64,000 nucleotides of DNA from Magnetospirillum sp. XM-1 (GCF_001511835.1 NZ_LN997848.1:1736001-1800000), one strand, 5' to 3'; numbered from the stretch's first letter, positions 24,424 to 33,472 are shown. Translations and numbers: made by a program. Notes: generated from the sequence alone by a model not told the origin.

Positions 24424-24900
24424 TCAAACCGGGGGCGCGCCGGGGCCGGCGAACCAGACCGGTCCGGCTTCCGGGGTGCCGAGGCGGTGGTAGCCCTCGC
24501 GGATCAGCGAGCCGACCAGTTCGGTGTCGTCCACCAGAAGGTCGTGCATCAGCTCGAAATAGGCGTCGAGGAAGGCCGGAAGGCTTTCGTAGCCGGTGGG
24601 AATGTGACCGGCCATCACCGTCTGGGCCTGCTTGATCAGGCGGGCGTGGCCGCGGCAATGCTCGTCCACATGGGGGCCGAAGCGGTCGCGGGGCAGCTTG
24701 CGCAGCAATTGCTCCTCGTAGAAGCAGTGCGAGACCAGCAGCCGGAAGAAGTCGTGGCAGAGCGGCAGGATGTCCTCGACCCGGGCGGCCTTTTCCGCCT
24801 CGGATTCGATGCGGGCGGCAAGCTCGATCAGGCGGCGGTGTTCGCGGTCGATCCGCGCGTGTCCTAATGCGAAGTGCTCGGACCAGGCCAGGGTGCGCAT
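24424..24900 (-). CDS. Bacteriohemerythrin
   Basis: A 158-residue four-helix oxygen/iron protein. All seven di-iron ligands can be placed: His21, His58, Glu62, His81, His85, His119 and Asp124. The spacing is canonical for a single-domain bacteriohemerythrin. The C-terminal ~25 residues (TPEAGPVWFAGPGAPPV) are an extended Pro/Gly tail beyond the domain. Likely role: O2 binding, delivery or sensing in the cytoplasm. It lies between the ABC-F gene and a divergent small gene. Confidence 0.92.
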   Translation of the reverse strand: MRTLAWSEHFALGHARIDREHRRLIELAARIESEAEKAARVEDILPLCHDFFRLLVSHCFYEEQLLRKLPRDRFGPHVDEHCRGHARLIKQAQTVMAGHIPTGYESLPAFLDAYFELMHDLLVDDTELVGSLIREGYHRLGTPEAGPVWFAGPGAPPV

Positions 24901-25105
24901 GCTACCTCTCCTCGACCTTTATGTGCCCCGTCCCACTGCGGCATCCTATGCCATGGTCAAGTTGAACATGCCCTTTGGCCTGTGTCCGCCCTCGCTTTGA
25001 ATCATTCTGTAACCCTATCTTCCCGATGGATATTTTTTGGCGGCGACCCGGGCGCGCCGTTGCGGTAGCCTGTCGGCGGTCGGGTCAAGGTCGGGGAACG
25101 ACGAT

Positions 25106-25450
25106 ATGCCGTATGTCAGCCGCGATGGGCAGGGTCGGGTGGTCGGGCTTTTCGAGCAGGCCAGCGAGAGCGCGGCCGAGAACCTGCCGGCCAGCCATCC
25201 CGACGTGCTGGACTTTCTGTTCCGCGATACCGGGGGCGAACGCAATTCCGCCCGCTTCCTGGCCTCGGACCTGGCCTTCATCCGCGTGGTCGAGGATCTG
25301 GTGGCGGTGCTGGTGGAAAAGCGGGTGATCGCCTTCACCGACCTGCCGCCCGCCGCCCAGGACAAGCTGCTGGACCGTCGGTCCATGCGCTCCTACCTGT
25401 CGGGTGTCTCGGGCGTGTTTTCCGGCGACGGCGAAGCCAAGATCATCTGA
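25106..25450 (+). CDS. Conserved protein of unknown function (114 aa)
   Basis: A 114-residue protein starting MPYVSRDGQGRVVGLFEQ, followed by acidic helical segments (ASDLAFIRVVEDLVAVLVEKR, then FTDLPPAAQDKLLDRRSMR). Proteins with this opening are widespread in proteobacteria and sometimes carry misleading tryptophan-synthase labels; I see no catalytic pattern. ATG 25106 is preceded by GGGGAACGACG. It is divergent from the hemerythrin gene and probably a single-gene unit. Confidence 0.75.
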   Translation: MPYVSRDGQGRVVGLFEQASESAAENLPASHPDVLDFLFRDTGGERNSARFLASDLAFIRVVEDLVAVLVEKRVIAFTDLPPAAQDKLLDRRSMRSYLSGVSGVFSGDGEAKII

Positions 25451-25561
25451 GACGGGCCTCTTTTCCCGCCCCATACGTTTGGACTAAGCTTTCCCGTCGC
25501 GCATAAGCGGCTCCTCCGGGCGGCCCTCGCCCGAAGCGACAAACGGGAAGGAAACGCCAAC

Positions 25562-26095
25562 ATGTCCCAATGCTGTAGCGATGCGCTGAAAGACCTGTCG
25601 CGCCGGGGCTTCGTCAAATTCGCGCTGGGGGCCGGGGCCGCCCTGTGGGTGGGCTTCAGGCCCGAGATCAGCCTGGCGGCCGGCGGCACCGACGCCTTGC
25701 TGCTGTCTTGCATGGATTACCGCCTGATGGACGACATCGTCCGCTACATGGGCGGCCGCAACATGACTGACAAATACGACCATGTGGTGCTGGCCGGAGC
25801 GTCGCTGGGCGTTCTTCAGGACAAGAACGTGTCGTGGGGCCAGACCTTCTGGGATCATGTTCAGGTCGCCATCGACCTGCACCAGATCAAGAAGGTGATC
25901 GTCATGGATCACCGCGACTGCGGCGCCTACAAGGTGTTCCTGGGCGCCGATGCGGTGAAGGACAAGGCCACCGAGACCGCGTCCCACGCCGCAAAGCTGA
26001 AGGCGCTGGGCGCCCAGATCGGCGCCAAATATCCCAATCTGGCGGTGGAACTGCTGATCATGGACCTGGACGGCAAGGTCGAAGCCGTCGCGTAA
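25562..26095 (+). CDS. Tat-exported beta-carbonic-anhydrase-like protein
   Basis: A 177-residue protein with a twin-arginine signal (LSRRGFVKFALGAGAALWVG), then a compact domain with the beta-carbonic anhydrase zinc set: Cys50, Asp52 and Arg54 in SCMDYR, then His117 and Cys120 in HRDCGAY. All zinc ligands and the Asp-Arg dyad are present, so activity is possible, in the periplasm. The body is short for a beta-CA and lacks the long N-terminal helices. GGAAGGAAA precedes the start. A clear terminator follows. Confidence 0.83.
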   Translation: MSQCCSDALKDLSRRGFVKFALGAGAALWVGFRPEISLAAGGTDALLLSCMDYRLMDDIVRYMGGRNMTDKYDHVVLAGASLGVLQDKNVSWGQTFWDHVQVAIDLHQIKKVIVMDHRDCGAYKVFLGADAVKDKATETASHAAKLKALGAQIGAKYPNLAVELLIMDLDGKVEAVA

Positions 26096-26102
26096 GGGAT
26101 GC

Positions 26103-26133
26103 GCCGCCGCCGGCTCTCCCGGCGGCGGCTTTT
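26103..26133 (+). terminator. Rho-independent terminator
   Basis: A perfect 11-base-pair stem, GCCGCCGCCGG / CCGGCGGCGGC, with a five-base loop, followed by TTTT, eight bases after the carbonic-anhydrase-like gene. It stands between that gene and the convergent kup gene and points rightward. Confidence 0.85.
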
Positions 26134-26134
26134 C

Positions 26135-28042
26135 CTACAGCTGGACCTGGATGCCCAGTTCCACCACGCGGCCCGCCGGGATGCGGAAGAAGTCGGTGGC
26201 GGCCACGGCGTTGCGGCTCATGATGACGAACAGGCGTTCGCGCCATTCCGGCATCTCGGGATGGGTGGACGGCACCAGGGTCTCGCGGCCCAGGAAGAAC
26301 GAGGTGTCCATCATCTCGAATTCCAGGCCGAAGGCCTTGCACAGGCGCAGCACCTTGGGGATGTCCGGCTCCTGGAAGAAGCCGTAGCGCACCGTGATGC
26401 GGTAGAAGCCCTCGGCCAGACCCTCGACCACCACCCGGTCGCGGGCCGAGACGCGGGGGATGTCCTCGGTGATGACGGTCAGGAACACCACCCGCTGGTG
26501 CAGCACCTTGTTGTGCTTCAGGTTGTGCAGCAGGGCGATGGGTACCGTGTCGGTGCCGCCGGTCATGAACACGGCGGTGCCGCGCACCCGCAGGATGTTG
26601 CTGGAAGCCTTCTGCTGGGCCATGAACATGTCCAGCGGCATGGCGCCGTCGGCCAGGCGGCGCGACAGGATCTCGCGGCCCTTGCGCCAGGTGGCCATCA
26701 GCAGCAGCATGCCGAAGCCCACCGCCAGGGGGAACCAGCCGCCCTGGGCGACCTTCAGCAGGTTGGCGCTGAGGAAGCCGATGTCGATGGACAGGAAGGC
26801 CGTTCCCAGAACCACGCACAGCCACATCGGCCAGTTCCAGCTGCGGTGCGCCACCACCAGGGACAGCACCGTGGTGGCCATCATGGTGCCGGTCACCGCG
26901 ATGCCGTAGGCGGCGGCCAGGTTGCTCGAGCTCTTGAAGCCGATCACCAGGGTGAAGATGCCCAGCAGCAGGCCCCAGTTGGCGCGCGGAATGTAGATCT
27001 GGCCCTCTTCCTCGTCCGAGGTGTGGCGGATGTCCAGCCGGGGCGAATAGCCCAACTGCACCGCCTGGCGCGACAGCGAGAACACGCCCGAGATCACCGC
27101 CTGGCTGGCGATGATGGTCGCCATGGTCGCCAGGATCACCATGGGGTAGAGGCCCCAGTCGGGAACCAGCAGATAGAATGGATTCTTGGCCGCCGCCGGG
27201 TCTTCCAGGATCAGGGCGGCCTGGCCGAAATAGTTCAGCGCCAGCGCCGGCAGCACCAGGATGAACCACGCCAGCTGGATGGGGCGCTTGCCGAAATGGC
27301 CCATGTCGGCGTAAAGCGCCTCGGCCCCCGTCACCGCCAGCACCACCGAGCCCAGCACGATGAAGGCGATCCAGCCGTGGGTGGCCAGGAAGACGGCGCC
27401 GTAGGCCGGGTTCATGGCCTTCAGGATGTAGGGGTGCTCGACGATCTGGGTGACGCCCAGGGCGGCCAGGGTGACGAACCACACCACCATCACGGGGCCG
27501 AACAGCCGGCCCACCGTTTCGGTGCCCCGGCTCTGGATGGCGAACAGGCCGACCAGCACGGCCAGCGTGATGGGCACCACGAAGGGGGCGAAGAACGGCG
27601 TTCCCACCTCCAGTCCCTCGACCGCCGACAGCACAGAGATGGCCGGGGTGATCATGCCGTCGCCGATGAACAGGGCGGCGCCGAACAGGCCCAGCCCGAC
27701 CATGGGGCCGACCAGTCCCCGGTCGCCGCCGGTGGCGCGCACCGCCAGCGCCAGCAGCGACAGGATGCCGCCTTCGCCCCGGTTGTCGGCCCGCATGACG
27801 AACAGCACGTATTTGGCGGTGACCACCAGGATGATGGCCCAGAACACCAGCGAGGCGATGCCGATGACGTTGTCTGGGGTGGACGGAATGCCGTGGTCGG
27901 GGTCGAAGCATTCCTTCAAGGTGTAGAGCGGGCTGGTGCCGATGTCGCCGTAGACGACGCCGATGGCCGCCAGGGTCAGGGCGCCCATGCGCTTGACGTC
28001 GGTCTTTTCCGGCGGGGTCTTCTCCGTCGCGGCCTGTTCCAT
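26135..28042 (-). CDS. kup: Potassium uptake protein Kup (second of tandem pair)
   Basis: A 635-residue KUP/HAK/KT transporter with about 12 hydrophobic helices in the first ~440 residues and a soluble C-terminal part. Family hallmarks: GVVYGDIGTSPLYTLKE near residue 28, RADNRGEGGILSLLAL, FIGDGMITPAISVLSAVEGL and GAEALYADMGHFGK. It takes up K+ with protons at the inner membrane. It begins two bases after the end of the other kup gene, so the pair is one operon. Confidence 0.93.
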   Translation of the reverse strand: MEQAATEKTPPEKTDVKRMGALTLAAIGVVYGDIGTSPLYTLKECFDPDHGIPSTPDNVIGIASLVFWAIILVVTAKYVLFVMRADNRGEGGILSLLALAVRATGGDRGLVGPMVGLGLFGAALFIGDGMITPAISVLSAVEGLEVGTPFFAPFVVPITLAVLVGLFAIQSRGTETVGRLFGPVMVVWFVTLAALGVTQIVEHPYILKAMNPAYGAVFLATHGWIAFIVLGSVVLAVTGAEALYADMGHFGKRPIQLAWFILVLPALALNYFGQAALILEDPAAAKNPFYLLVPDWGLYPMVILATMATIIASQAVISGVFSLSRQAVQLGYSPRLDIRHTSDEEEGQIYIPRANWGLLLGIFTLVIGFKSSSNLAAAYGIAVTGTMMATTVLSLVVAHRSWNWPMWLCVVLGTAFLSIDIGFLSANLLKVAQGGWFPLAVGFGMLLLMATWRKGREILSRRLADGAMPLDMFMAQQKASSNILRVRGTAVFMTGGTDTVPIALLHNLKHNKVLHQRVVFLTVITEDIPRVSARDRVVVEGLAEGFYRITVRYGFFQEPDIPKVLRLCKAFGLEFEMMDTSFFLGRETLVPSTHPEMPEWRERLFVIMSRNAVAATDFFRIPAGRVVELGIQVQL

Positions 28043-28044
28043 GG

Positions 28045-29934
28045 CTACAGCTCGATCTGGCTGCCCAGTTCAACCACGCGGTTGCTGGGCAGATGGAAGA
28101 AGTCCATGGCACTGGTGGCCATGCGTGAAAGCGTGCCGAACAGGGTCTCGCGCAGGCCGACGATCCCCGTCTTCTCGGTGGGGACCAGGGTCTCGCGCGA
28201 GACGAAATAGGAGACCGACATGGGCTCGTAGAAGAAGCCCAGCTGGTCGGTGCGGGCATGGGCCAGCGCCTTGGGCACGTTGGGGCTTTCCATGAAGCCG
28301 TAGCGCAGGAACAATCGGTGGAAATTAGGCGCCAGCAGGCGGTTTTCCAGGCGCTGCTCCTCGGGCACGTAGGGCACTTCCTCCACCACCACGGTCAACA
28401 GCACGACGCGCTCGTGGACGATCTTGTTGTGCTTCATGTTGTGCAGCAGCGCGATGGGCACGCCCTCCGAGGTGCCGGTCAGGAACACGGCGGTGCCCGG
28501 CACGCGCGGCACCCGGTCCGACAGCGAGGCCAGGAAGTCCTCGACCGGCAGGGCGTCGGCCTTCAGGCGGGCCAGCAGGCGCCTGCGGCCGTCCTTCCAG
28601 GTGGTCAGCAGGGTGAAGATCAGGCCGCCCACCACCAGCGGGAACCAGCCGCCATCGGGAATCTTGATGGAATTGGCCAGGAAGAAGGCCAGATCCACCA
28701 CCAGGAAGCCGCCGATCAGCCACTTCACCTTGCGCGGATTCCACTTCCAGATCAGCAGCATCACCGTGCCCACCAGCAAGGCGTCGATGACCATGGTGCC
28801 GGTCACCGCCACGCCGTAGGCGGCGGCCAGGTTGGACGAGGTCTTGAAGCCCACCACCAGGGTCATGACCATGGCCATCAGCAGCCAGTTCACGAAGGGC
28901 AGGTAGATCTGGCCCATCTCCTCTTCCGAGGTGTGGATGATCTCCATGCGCGGCAGGAAGCCCAGCTGGATGGCCTGGCGGGTCACCGAGAAGGCGCCGG
29001 AGATCACCGCTTGGGATGCGATCACCGTGGCCATGGTGGCCAGGATCACCAGCGGCAGGGCCAGATGGGCCGGAGCCAGGTTGAAGAACGGGTTGGCGAT
29101 GGCCTCGGGCTGGGCGATCAGCAGGGCGCCCTGGCCGAAATAGTTCAGGATCAGGGCGGGCAGCACCAGGATGTACCAGGCCAGCCGGATGGGCAGGCGG
29201 CCGAAATGGCCCATGTCGGTGTAAAGCGCCTCGGCGCCGGTCACCGCCAGCACCACCGAGCCCAGCGCCAGGAAGGCGTGCCAGCCCTCGCGGAACAGGA
29301 ACGAGATGGCGTAGTGGGGCGACAGCGCCGCCAGCACGCTGGGGGCATGGGACAGGTTGCGGATGCCGAGGATGGCGAGCGTCAGGAACCACACCAGCAT
29401 GACCGGTCCGAACATCTTGCCCACCAGGTCGGTGCCGTGGCTTTGGATGGCGAACAGCACGAACAGGATGCATAGGGTCAGCGGCACCACCCATTGCTCC
29501 AGATGGGGCGCTGCCACCTGCAACCCTTCCACCGCCGACAGCACGGAAATGGCCGGGGTGATGATGGAATCGCCGTAGAACAGGGCGGCGGCGAAGATGC
29601 CCAGCGCGCTGACCATGATGGACAGGCGGCGGTTGTTCTCGGCGGCATGGCTGACCAGGGCCAGCAGCGCCAGGGAACCGCCTTCGCCCCGGTTGTCGGC
29701 GCGCATGATGATGATGACGTACTTGAACGAGACGATGATGGTGATGGCCCAGAACACCAGGGACAGCACACCCAGGATGTTGCCCCTGTCCATGGTGACC
29801 GCGTGCGGGCCGCTGAAGGTTTCCTTCATGGCGTAAAGCGGGCTGGTGCCGATGTCGCCGAACACCACCCCGATGGCGGCGAGCATCAGGCCGGCGACGT
29901 TGCGGGACTTTCCGTCTCCGCCATGGGCCGTCAT
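28045..29934 (-). CDS. kup: Potassium uptake protein Kup (first of tandem pair)
   Basis: A 629-residue paralogue of the adjacent gene, with the same order of motifs: GVVFGDIGTSPLYAMKE, RADNRGEGGSLALLAL, FYGDSIITPAISVLSAVEGL and GAEALYTDMGHFGR. The two proteins are clearly similar throughout, including the end (NRVVELGSQIEL versus GRVVELGIQVQL), but differ enough to be an old duplication. The start ATG 29934 is followed by a short hydrophilic stretch before the first helix. Promoter-proximal gene of the pair. Confidence 0.93.
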   Translation of the reverse strand: MTAHGGDGKSRNVAGLMLAAIGVVFGDIGTSPLYAMKETFSGPHAVTMDRGNILGVLSLVFWAITIIVSFKYVIIIMRADNRGEGGSLALLALVSHAAENNRRLSIMVSALGIFAAALFYGDSIITPAISVLSAVEGLQVAAPHLEQWVVPLTLCILFVLFAIQSHGTDLVGKMFGPVMLVWFLTLAILGIRNLSHAPSVLAALSPHYAISFLFREGWHAFLALGSVVLAVTGAEALYTDMGHFGRLPIRLAWYILVLPALILNYFGQGALLIAQPEAIANPFFNLAPAHLALPLVILATMATVIASQAVISGAFSVTRQAIQLGFLPRMEIIHTSEEEMGQIYLPFVNWLLMAMVMTLVVGFKTSSNLAAAYGVAVTGTMVIDALLVGTVMLLIWKWNPRKVKWLIGGFLVVDLAFFLANSIKIPDGGWFPLVVGGLIFTLLTTWKDGRRRLLARLKADALPVEDFLASLSDRVPRVPGTAVFLTGTSEGVPIALLHNMKHNKIVHERVVLLTVVVEEVPYVPEEQRLENRLLAPNFHRLFLRYGFMESPNVPKALAHARTDQLGFFYEPMSVSYFVSRETLVPTEKTGIVGLRETLFGTLSRMATSAMDFFHLPSNRVVELGSQIEL

Positions 29935-30000
29935 ATCAGGTGTCCCCCTTAGACATCAGGGGCACATGGCTACTTATATCGCGTCCAGAGTCAAGAGCGG

Positions 30001-30714
30001 TTAGCGTGACAGCAGCTCTTCCACGAAGGCGGGGACCAGCTGGGAGGCAGGCCCCAGGCGGGTTTCACGGAACAGAGAGGCCCCTTCCGAGGGCTCCAGG
30101 TTAAGCTCGACCGTATGGGCGCGGCCCTGGTTCCTCACCGTCTGGACGAAGCCGGCGGCGGGGTAGACGTGGCCCGACGTGCCGATGGAGACGAACAGGG
30201 CGCATTGGGACAGGGCCTCGAAGATGCGGTCCATGGAGAGCGGCATCTCGCCGAACCACACCACATGGGGGCGCAAGCTGCCCAGCCGGTGGCAGTCGGG
30301 GCACTTGGCGTCCACCGCCAGGTCCTGGGTCCAGGGAAGGGGCCGGGCGCACTTGCCGCAGCGGATCTTCAGCAACTCGCCATGCATGTGGATCAGGTTC
30401 TGCGACCCGGCCCGCTCGTGCAGGTCGTCGATGTTCTGGGTGACCACCAGCACCTCGCCCGGCCATTCGCGCTCCAGCCGGGCCAGGGCCTGATGGGCGG
30501 GGTTGGGGTGGATGTCGCCTTCCACCAGATTGCGCCGCCTGGTGTTGTAGAAGGCCTGGACGCGGGCGGGGTCGCGGCGGAAGGCGTCGGGCGTCGCCAC
30601 GTCCTCGATGCGCACCTTGGACCAGATGCCGTCCTTGTCGCGGAAGGTGTCCAGGCCGGATTCCTTGGAAATCCCGGCACCGGTCAGCACGACGATGCTA
30701 CCCTTTCCCGTCAT
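30001..30714 (-). CDS. cobB: NAD-dependent sirtuin deacylase (class III, CobB-like)
   Basis: A 237-residue Sir2 protein: NAD-binding LTGAGISKESGLDTFRD, QNIDDLHERAG, catalytic His111 in HMHGEL, a four-Cys zinc site (CGKC near 119 and CPDC near 138), and GTSGHVYPAAGF. Tyr56 and Arg59 form the Y-x-x-R pair that in SIRT5-like enzymes favours succinyl and malonyl lysines. It diverges from a tyrosine phosphatase gene with only ~50 bases between. Cytoplasmic regulator of protein acylation. Confidence 0.92.
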   Translation of the reverse strand: MTGKGSIVVLTGAGISKESGLDTFRDKDGIWSKVRIEDVATPDAFRRDPARVQAFYNTRRRNLVEGDIHPNPAHQALARLEREWPGEVLVVTQNIDDLHERAGSQNLIHMHGELLKIRCGKCARPLPWTQDLAVDAKCPDCHRLGSLRPHVVWFGEMPLSMDRIFEALSQCALFVSIGTSGHVYPAAGFVQTVRNQGRAHTVELNLEPSEGASLFRETRLGPASQLVPAFVEELLSR

Positions 30715-30763
30715 GACGCGTTCCCTTTATAGTGCCCGTCAACGAAAAGGCAGGAAGCACCCC

Positions 30764-31237
30764 ATGGTCAAGGTTCTGTTCGTCTGCACCGGCAACATCT
30801 GCCGTTCGCCCACCGCCGACGGGGTGTTCCGCGCCCTGGTGGAGTCCGAGGGGCTGGCCGGGCGGGTCGGCGTGGATTCCGCCGGAACCCATGCCTACCA
30901 CGTGGGCGAGCCGCCGGACCGCCGCTCCACCGAGGCGGCGCGCAAGCGGGGATACGAGTTGAAGGACCTGCGGGCCCGCGCCCTGAAGAAGACCGATTTC
31001 GCCGAGTTCGACCTGCTGCTGGCCATGGATCGCGGCCATCTGGACATCATGCGCCGCGCCTGTCCGCCCGAATATCACGAGCGGCTGGTGCTGTTCCTGT
31101 CCTTCGCGCCGCAGCTGGGGCTGCAGGATGTTCCCGACCCCTATTACGGGGCGGGAGACGGCTTCGAACGGGTGCTGGACATGATCGAAGCCGGATCCGC
31201 CGGCCTGATGGCCCATATCCGGGAAAGGCTGCTCTAG
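30764..31237 (+). CDS. Low-molecular-weight protein-tyrosine phosphatase
   Basis: A 157-residue phosphatase with the P-loop VCTGNICRS (Cys8, Arg14) and the general acid Asp in DVPDPYYG, both at the normal places. Typical roles are tyrosine dephosphorylation, including of polysaccharide-export kinases, but no such kinase is nearby. I use ATG 30764, with AGGAAG upstream, not the longer frame from 30608. It is convergent with the following unknown gene. Confidence 0.92.
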   Translation: MVKVLFVCTGNICRSPTADGVFRALVESEGLAGRVGVDSAGTHAYHVGEPPDRRSTEAARKRGYELKDLRARALKKTDFAEFDLLLAMDRGHLDIMRRACPPEYHERLVLFLSFAPQLGLQDVPDPYYGAGDGFERVLDMIEAGSAGLMAHIRERLL

Positions 31238-31246
31238 CCCGCTTTC

Positions 31247-31657
31247 TCAGCCCAGGGCGTTGTTGATCAGGTACTGGGCGATGTCGGCCGGCTTGACCTT
31301 CACCTCCTTGGGCTCCAGGCCGGTTTCCAGGGCCTTGCGGATGCGGATCGAGTTCTCGACCTTGAGCGGGTCCACCTTGACCAGGCCCTTGGCGCCGCGG
31401 ATGCGGGGGTAATAGGTGGGGTCCACCAGCTTTTCCTTGCGCCCCAGGCGTTCCAGCAGGCTGGCTTCGTCCACGCCCTCGGCGGCTTCCTGGGCCTTGA
31501 CCAGGACCCAGTCCTTCTCGCCGGCCAGTCCGGCGGCCAGGGCCTCCTCGGGCGTGCCGTCCTCCACATAGCCGATGGCGTAGAGATTCTTTCCCAGGCC
31601 CACATCGGCCCCCCAGGTTTGCAGCCCCTTGCTCCTGGCCACATAGATGGTGCCCAC
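31247..31657 (-). CDS. Conserved protein of unknown function (136 aa)
   Basis: GTG 31657, with GGAGGAAAC just upstream, opens a 136-residue protein (product begins with GTIYVARSKGLQTWGADVG). It is mixed alpha/beta with repeated Leu-Lys-Val stretches (LVKVDPLKVENSIRIRKAL) and a helical end (PADIAQYLINNALG). The frame continues upstream to 31816 without a better start. No family is recognised. It ends nine bases from the phosphatase gene. Confidence 0.75.
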   Translation of the reverse strand: MGTIYVARSKGLQTWGADVGLGKNLYAIGYVEDGTPEEALAAGLAGEKDWVLVKAQEAAEGVDEASLLERLGRKEKLVDPTYYPRIRGAKGLVKVDPLKVENSIRIRKALETGLEPKEVKVKPADIAQYLINNALG

Positions 31658-31980
31658 CGTTTCCTCCCGCTCGTGATCGGTCGGGAACAAGGGTACACGG
31701 CCGTCCGGGCGGCGCAAGGGGCATGGCGTGATAAGTATTCCCGGTAGAAAACGCATATATTCTTGTGTCATATGAGTCATGTTTTCAGGTATGGACCCGA
31801 TTGTAGCGAGCGACACAACTTGCTACATGAAGTCGCGATAAAGAACATTATCACCGCCCATTCATTCGTATAGGGGCAAAGCCCCTACATACGATGGTAT
31901 GCAACTCGCCTCGCACTCTGTCACGGGTGCGGCGCGGCATGCGGCGACTTGCCCGAGACTGTTTCGATAGGGGTGAAGAG
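31658..31980. promoter_or_regulatory. Intergenic region upstream of hemerythrin-fusion gene
   Basis: A 323-base gap without a credible gene, locally AT-rich (31,740-31,870). It holds an imperfect inverted repeat TGTAGCGAG / CTTGCTACA (31802-31827), a hairpin TAGGGGC-AAA-GCCCCTA with outer CGTA/TACG pairs (31867-31893), and a small palindrome CATACGATGGTATG (31888-31901). Promoters for the divergent neighbours must lie here. The hairpin could act in the leader of the hemerythrin-fusion message. Confidence 0.5.
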
Positions 31981-33468
31981 ATGGCCATTCAATGGCAGGA
32001 CGCCATGTCCATCGGCGTTCCCGAACTGGATGCCGACCACCGGGCGCTGGTCGAGCTGATCAACGGCTTCGAGGCCAGCGTGACGGCCGGGGACGAAAGT
32101 GGCACGGGCGAGGCCATGCGAGAGCTGGTCGGGCTGATCGCCGACCATTTCAGCCGCGAGGAAAACCTGCTGTCGGGTATCGGCTGCCCCAGCTTCTATG
32201 CTCACCGCGACGGGCATGACGCCGTGGCCGACCGCATCCACCTGCTGCGGCGGCGCTATCTGGTCGCCTCCGACGCGTCGGTCCGGCGCGACATCGCGTC
32301 GACCCTGCTCGCCTTCATCCGGGTGTCGGTGATGGACCATATCCTGACCGAGGACAGCGCCATGGGCCGCCGCTTCGCCGCCGTTCCCGACGCACGGTCC
32401 CAACCGGCAGAGCCGGCCAAGCCCGCTTCGCCGGAGTCAGTCAAACCCGCTTCGGCGGCGGGCAAGGCGATGGCCCCGGCTTCGGCCCAGGACGTGGAAT
32501 ACAGCCTGCCGCCCCATCTGGCCCATCTTCTGACCCGCCTGAACTACACCCAGGCCGAGCTGCCCCCGCCGCGCCGGGACTTCGAAACCTTTGATTCCCT
32601 GTGCGCCGAGGCGGTGGGCCGGCGCATCGACGAGGTGCTGGTGGTGTTCCACAAGGACAATCCCTCGGTCTGCCGTCCGCTGGCGCCGGTCTTCGTGCTG
32701 TCGCCCGACTTCGCGCCCCGCTTCCGCCAGGCGGTGGAGGTCCTGATCCTGCCGGAGATGATGAAGAGCCGTCTGCTGCGCCAGATGGCGGCCAACAATG
32801 ACTGGCGCGCCATGGACGGGGACAGCTTCTGGGAAAGCGTCGATACCCCCCTGGCCGAGGACATGCTGGAGCGCTGGCGGCTGGCCTGGGATGAACTGAA
32901 GCTGGTGGAGCGCGTCAAGGAGGACGGCAGCCGGGTCTTCCAGGTCAAGGAAAGCACCAGGGCGCTGCGCGACATGCTGCAGCCGCCCAGCCCCGAAGCC
33001 TACGACCTGCCGCGCATCGGCAATACCGAGATCGATACGCTGACCTCCCTGTTCGATCCCACCCGCGACCTGGCCGGCGCCCTCAATGCCGCCTGGCAGC
33101 GCTGCCATGACCTCTACGAGCAGGAGATGGAGCCCCGGGTCTTCCAGCAGGCGGCGCGGGAAGGCGCGCTTCGCGACTATCTGCTGGCCGCCCACCAGCA
33201 ATACGCCGCCAATTGGGGCGAGTTCCTGACGCTTACCGCCCACCGGGTGTTCGGCCGGGTCACCTCGCACTTCCTCGAGCGCTTCGTCACCAGCCTGGGC
33301 CGCACCGAGCAGGAAAGGGCGGCGCACATGCCCTATCTGATGCGCACCGTCCATCAGCTCCGCGATCGCCCCGAAATCCGCCGCCGGGAACGGGACGAGG
33401 AAGCCGAGTGGCAGGCCCAGCGCCGCGAACTGCAGAACGTTCTCAAGGGAATTACCGCCGCCGCCTGA
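31981..33468 (+). CDS. Hemerythrin domain fused to an unknown C-terminal domain
   Basis: A 495-residue protein. Residues 1-130 form a bacteriohemerythrin with all ligands: His20, His56, Glu60, His75, His79, His120 and Asp125. An Ala/Pro/Ser/Lys linker follows (about 137-170), then ~320 residues of mostly helical, charged sequence with no transmembrane part (EDVEYSLPPHLAHLLTRL is the region's start, without the first residue certain). I recognise no family in it. There is no GGDEF, EAL, kinase or methyl-accepting motif, unlike common hemerythrin sensors. ATG 31981 follows GGGGTGAAGAG. Possible oxygen- or iron-dependent control of the C-terminal domain. Confidence 0.88.
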   Translation: MAIQWQDAMSIGVPELDADHRALVELINGFEASVTAGDESGTGEAMRELVGLIADHFSREENLLSGIGCPSFYAHRDGHDAVADRIHLLRRRYLVASDASVRRDIASTLLAFIRVSVMDHILTEDSAMGRRFAAVPDARSQPAEPAKPASPESVKPASAAGKAMAPASAQDVEYSLPPHLAHLLTRLNYTQAELPPPRRDFETFDSLCAEAVGRRIDEVLVVFHKDNPSVCRPLAPVFVLSPDFAPRFRQAVEVLILPEMMKSRLLRQMAANNDWRAMDGDSFWESVDTPLAEDMLERWRLAWDELKLVERVKEDGSRVFQVKESTRALRDMLQPPSPEAYDLPRIGNTEIDTLTSLFDPTRDLAGALNAAWQRCHDLYEQEMEPRVFQQAAREGALRDYLLAAHQQYAANWGEFLTLTAHRVFGRVTSHFLERFVTSLGRTEQERAAHMPYLMRTVHQLRDRPEIRRRERDEEAEWQAQRRELQNVLKGITAAA

Positions 33469-33472
33469 CCGG

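Noticed and set aside
22155..24635. Very long plus-strand open frame opposite the ABC-F gene
   Set aside because: It mirrors a GC-rich coding frame on the other strand; the minus-strand product has full ABC-F motifs.
24940..24975. GTCAAGTTGAAC near the hemerythrin promoter as an FNR site
   Set aside because: The arms and spacing do not fit TTGAT-N4-ATCAA.
26099..28210. 703-codon plus-strand frame opposite a kup gene
   Set aside because: His/Gln/Gly-rich antisense product with no family; the kup gene on the other strand is certain.
31894..31980. Extended start of the hemerythrin-fusion protein at 31894
   Set aside because: The added 29 residues lack a ribosome binding site and precede the well-placed ATG 31981.
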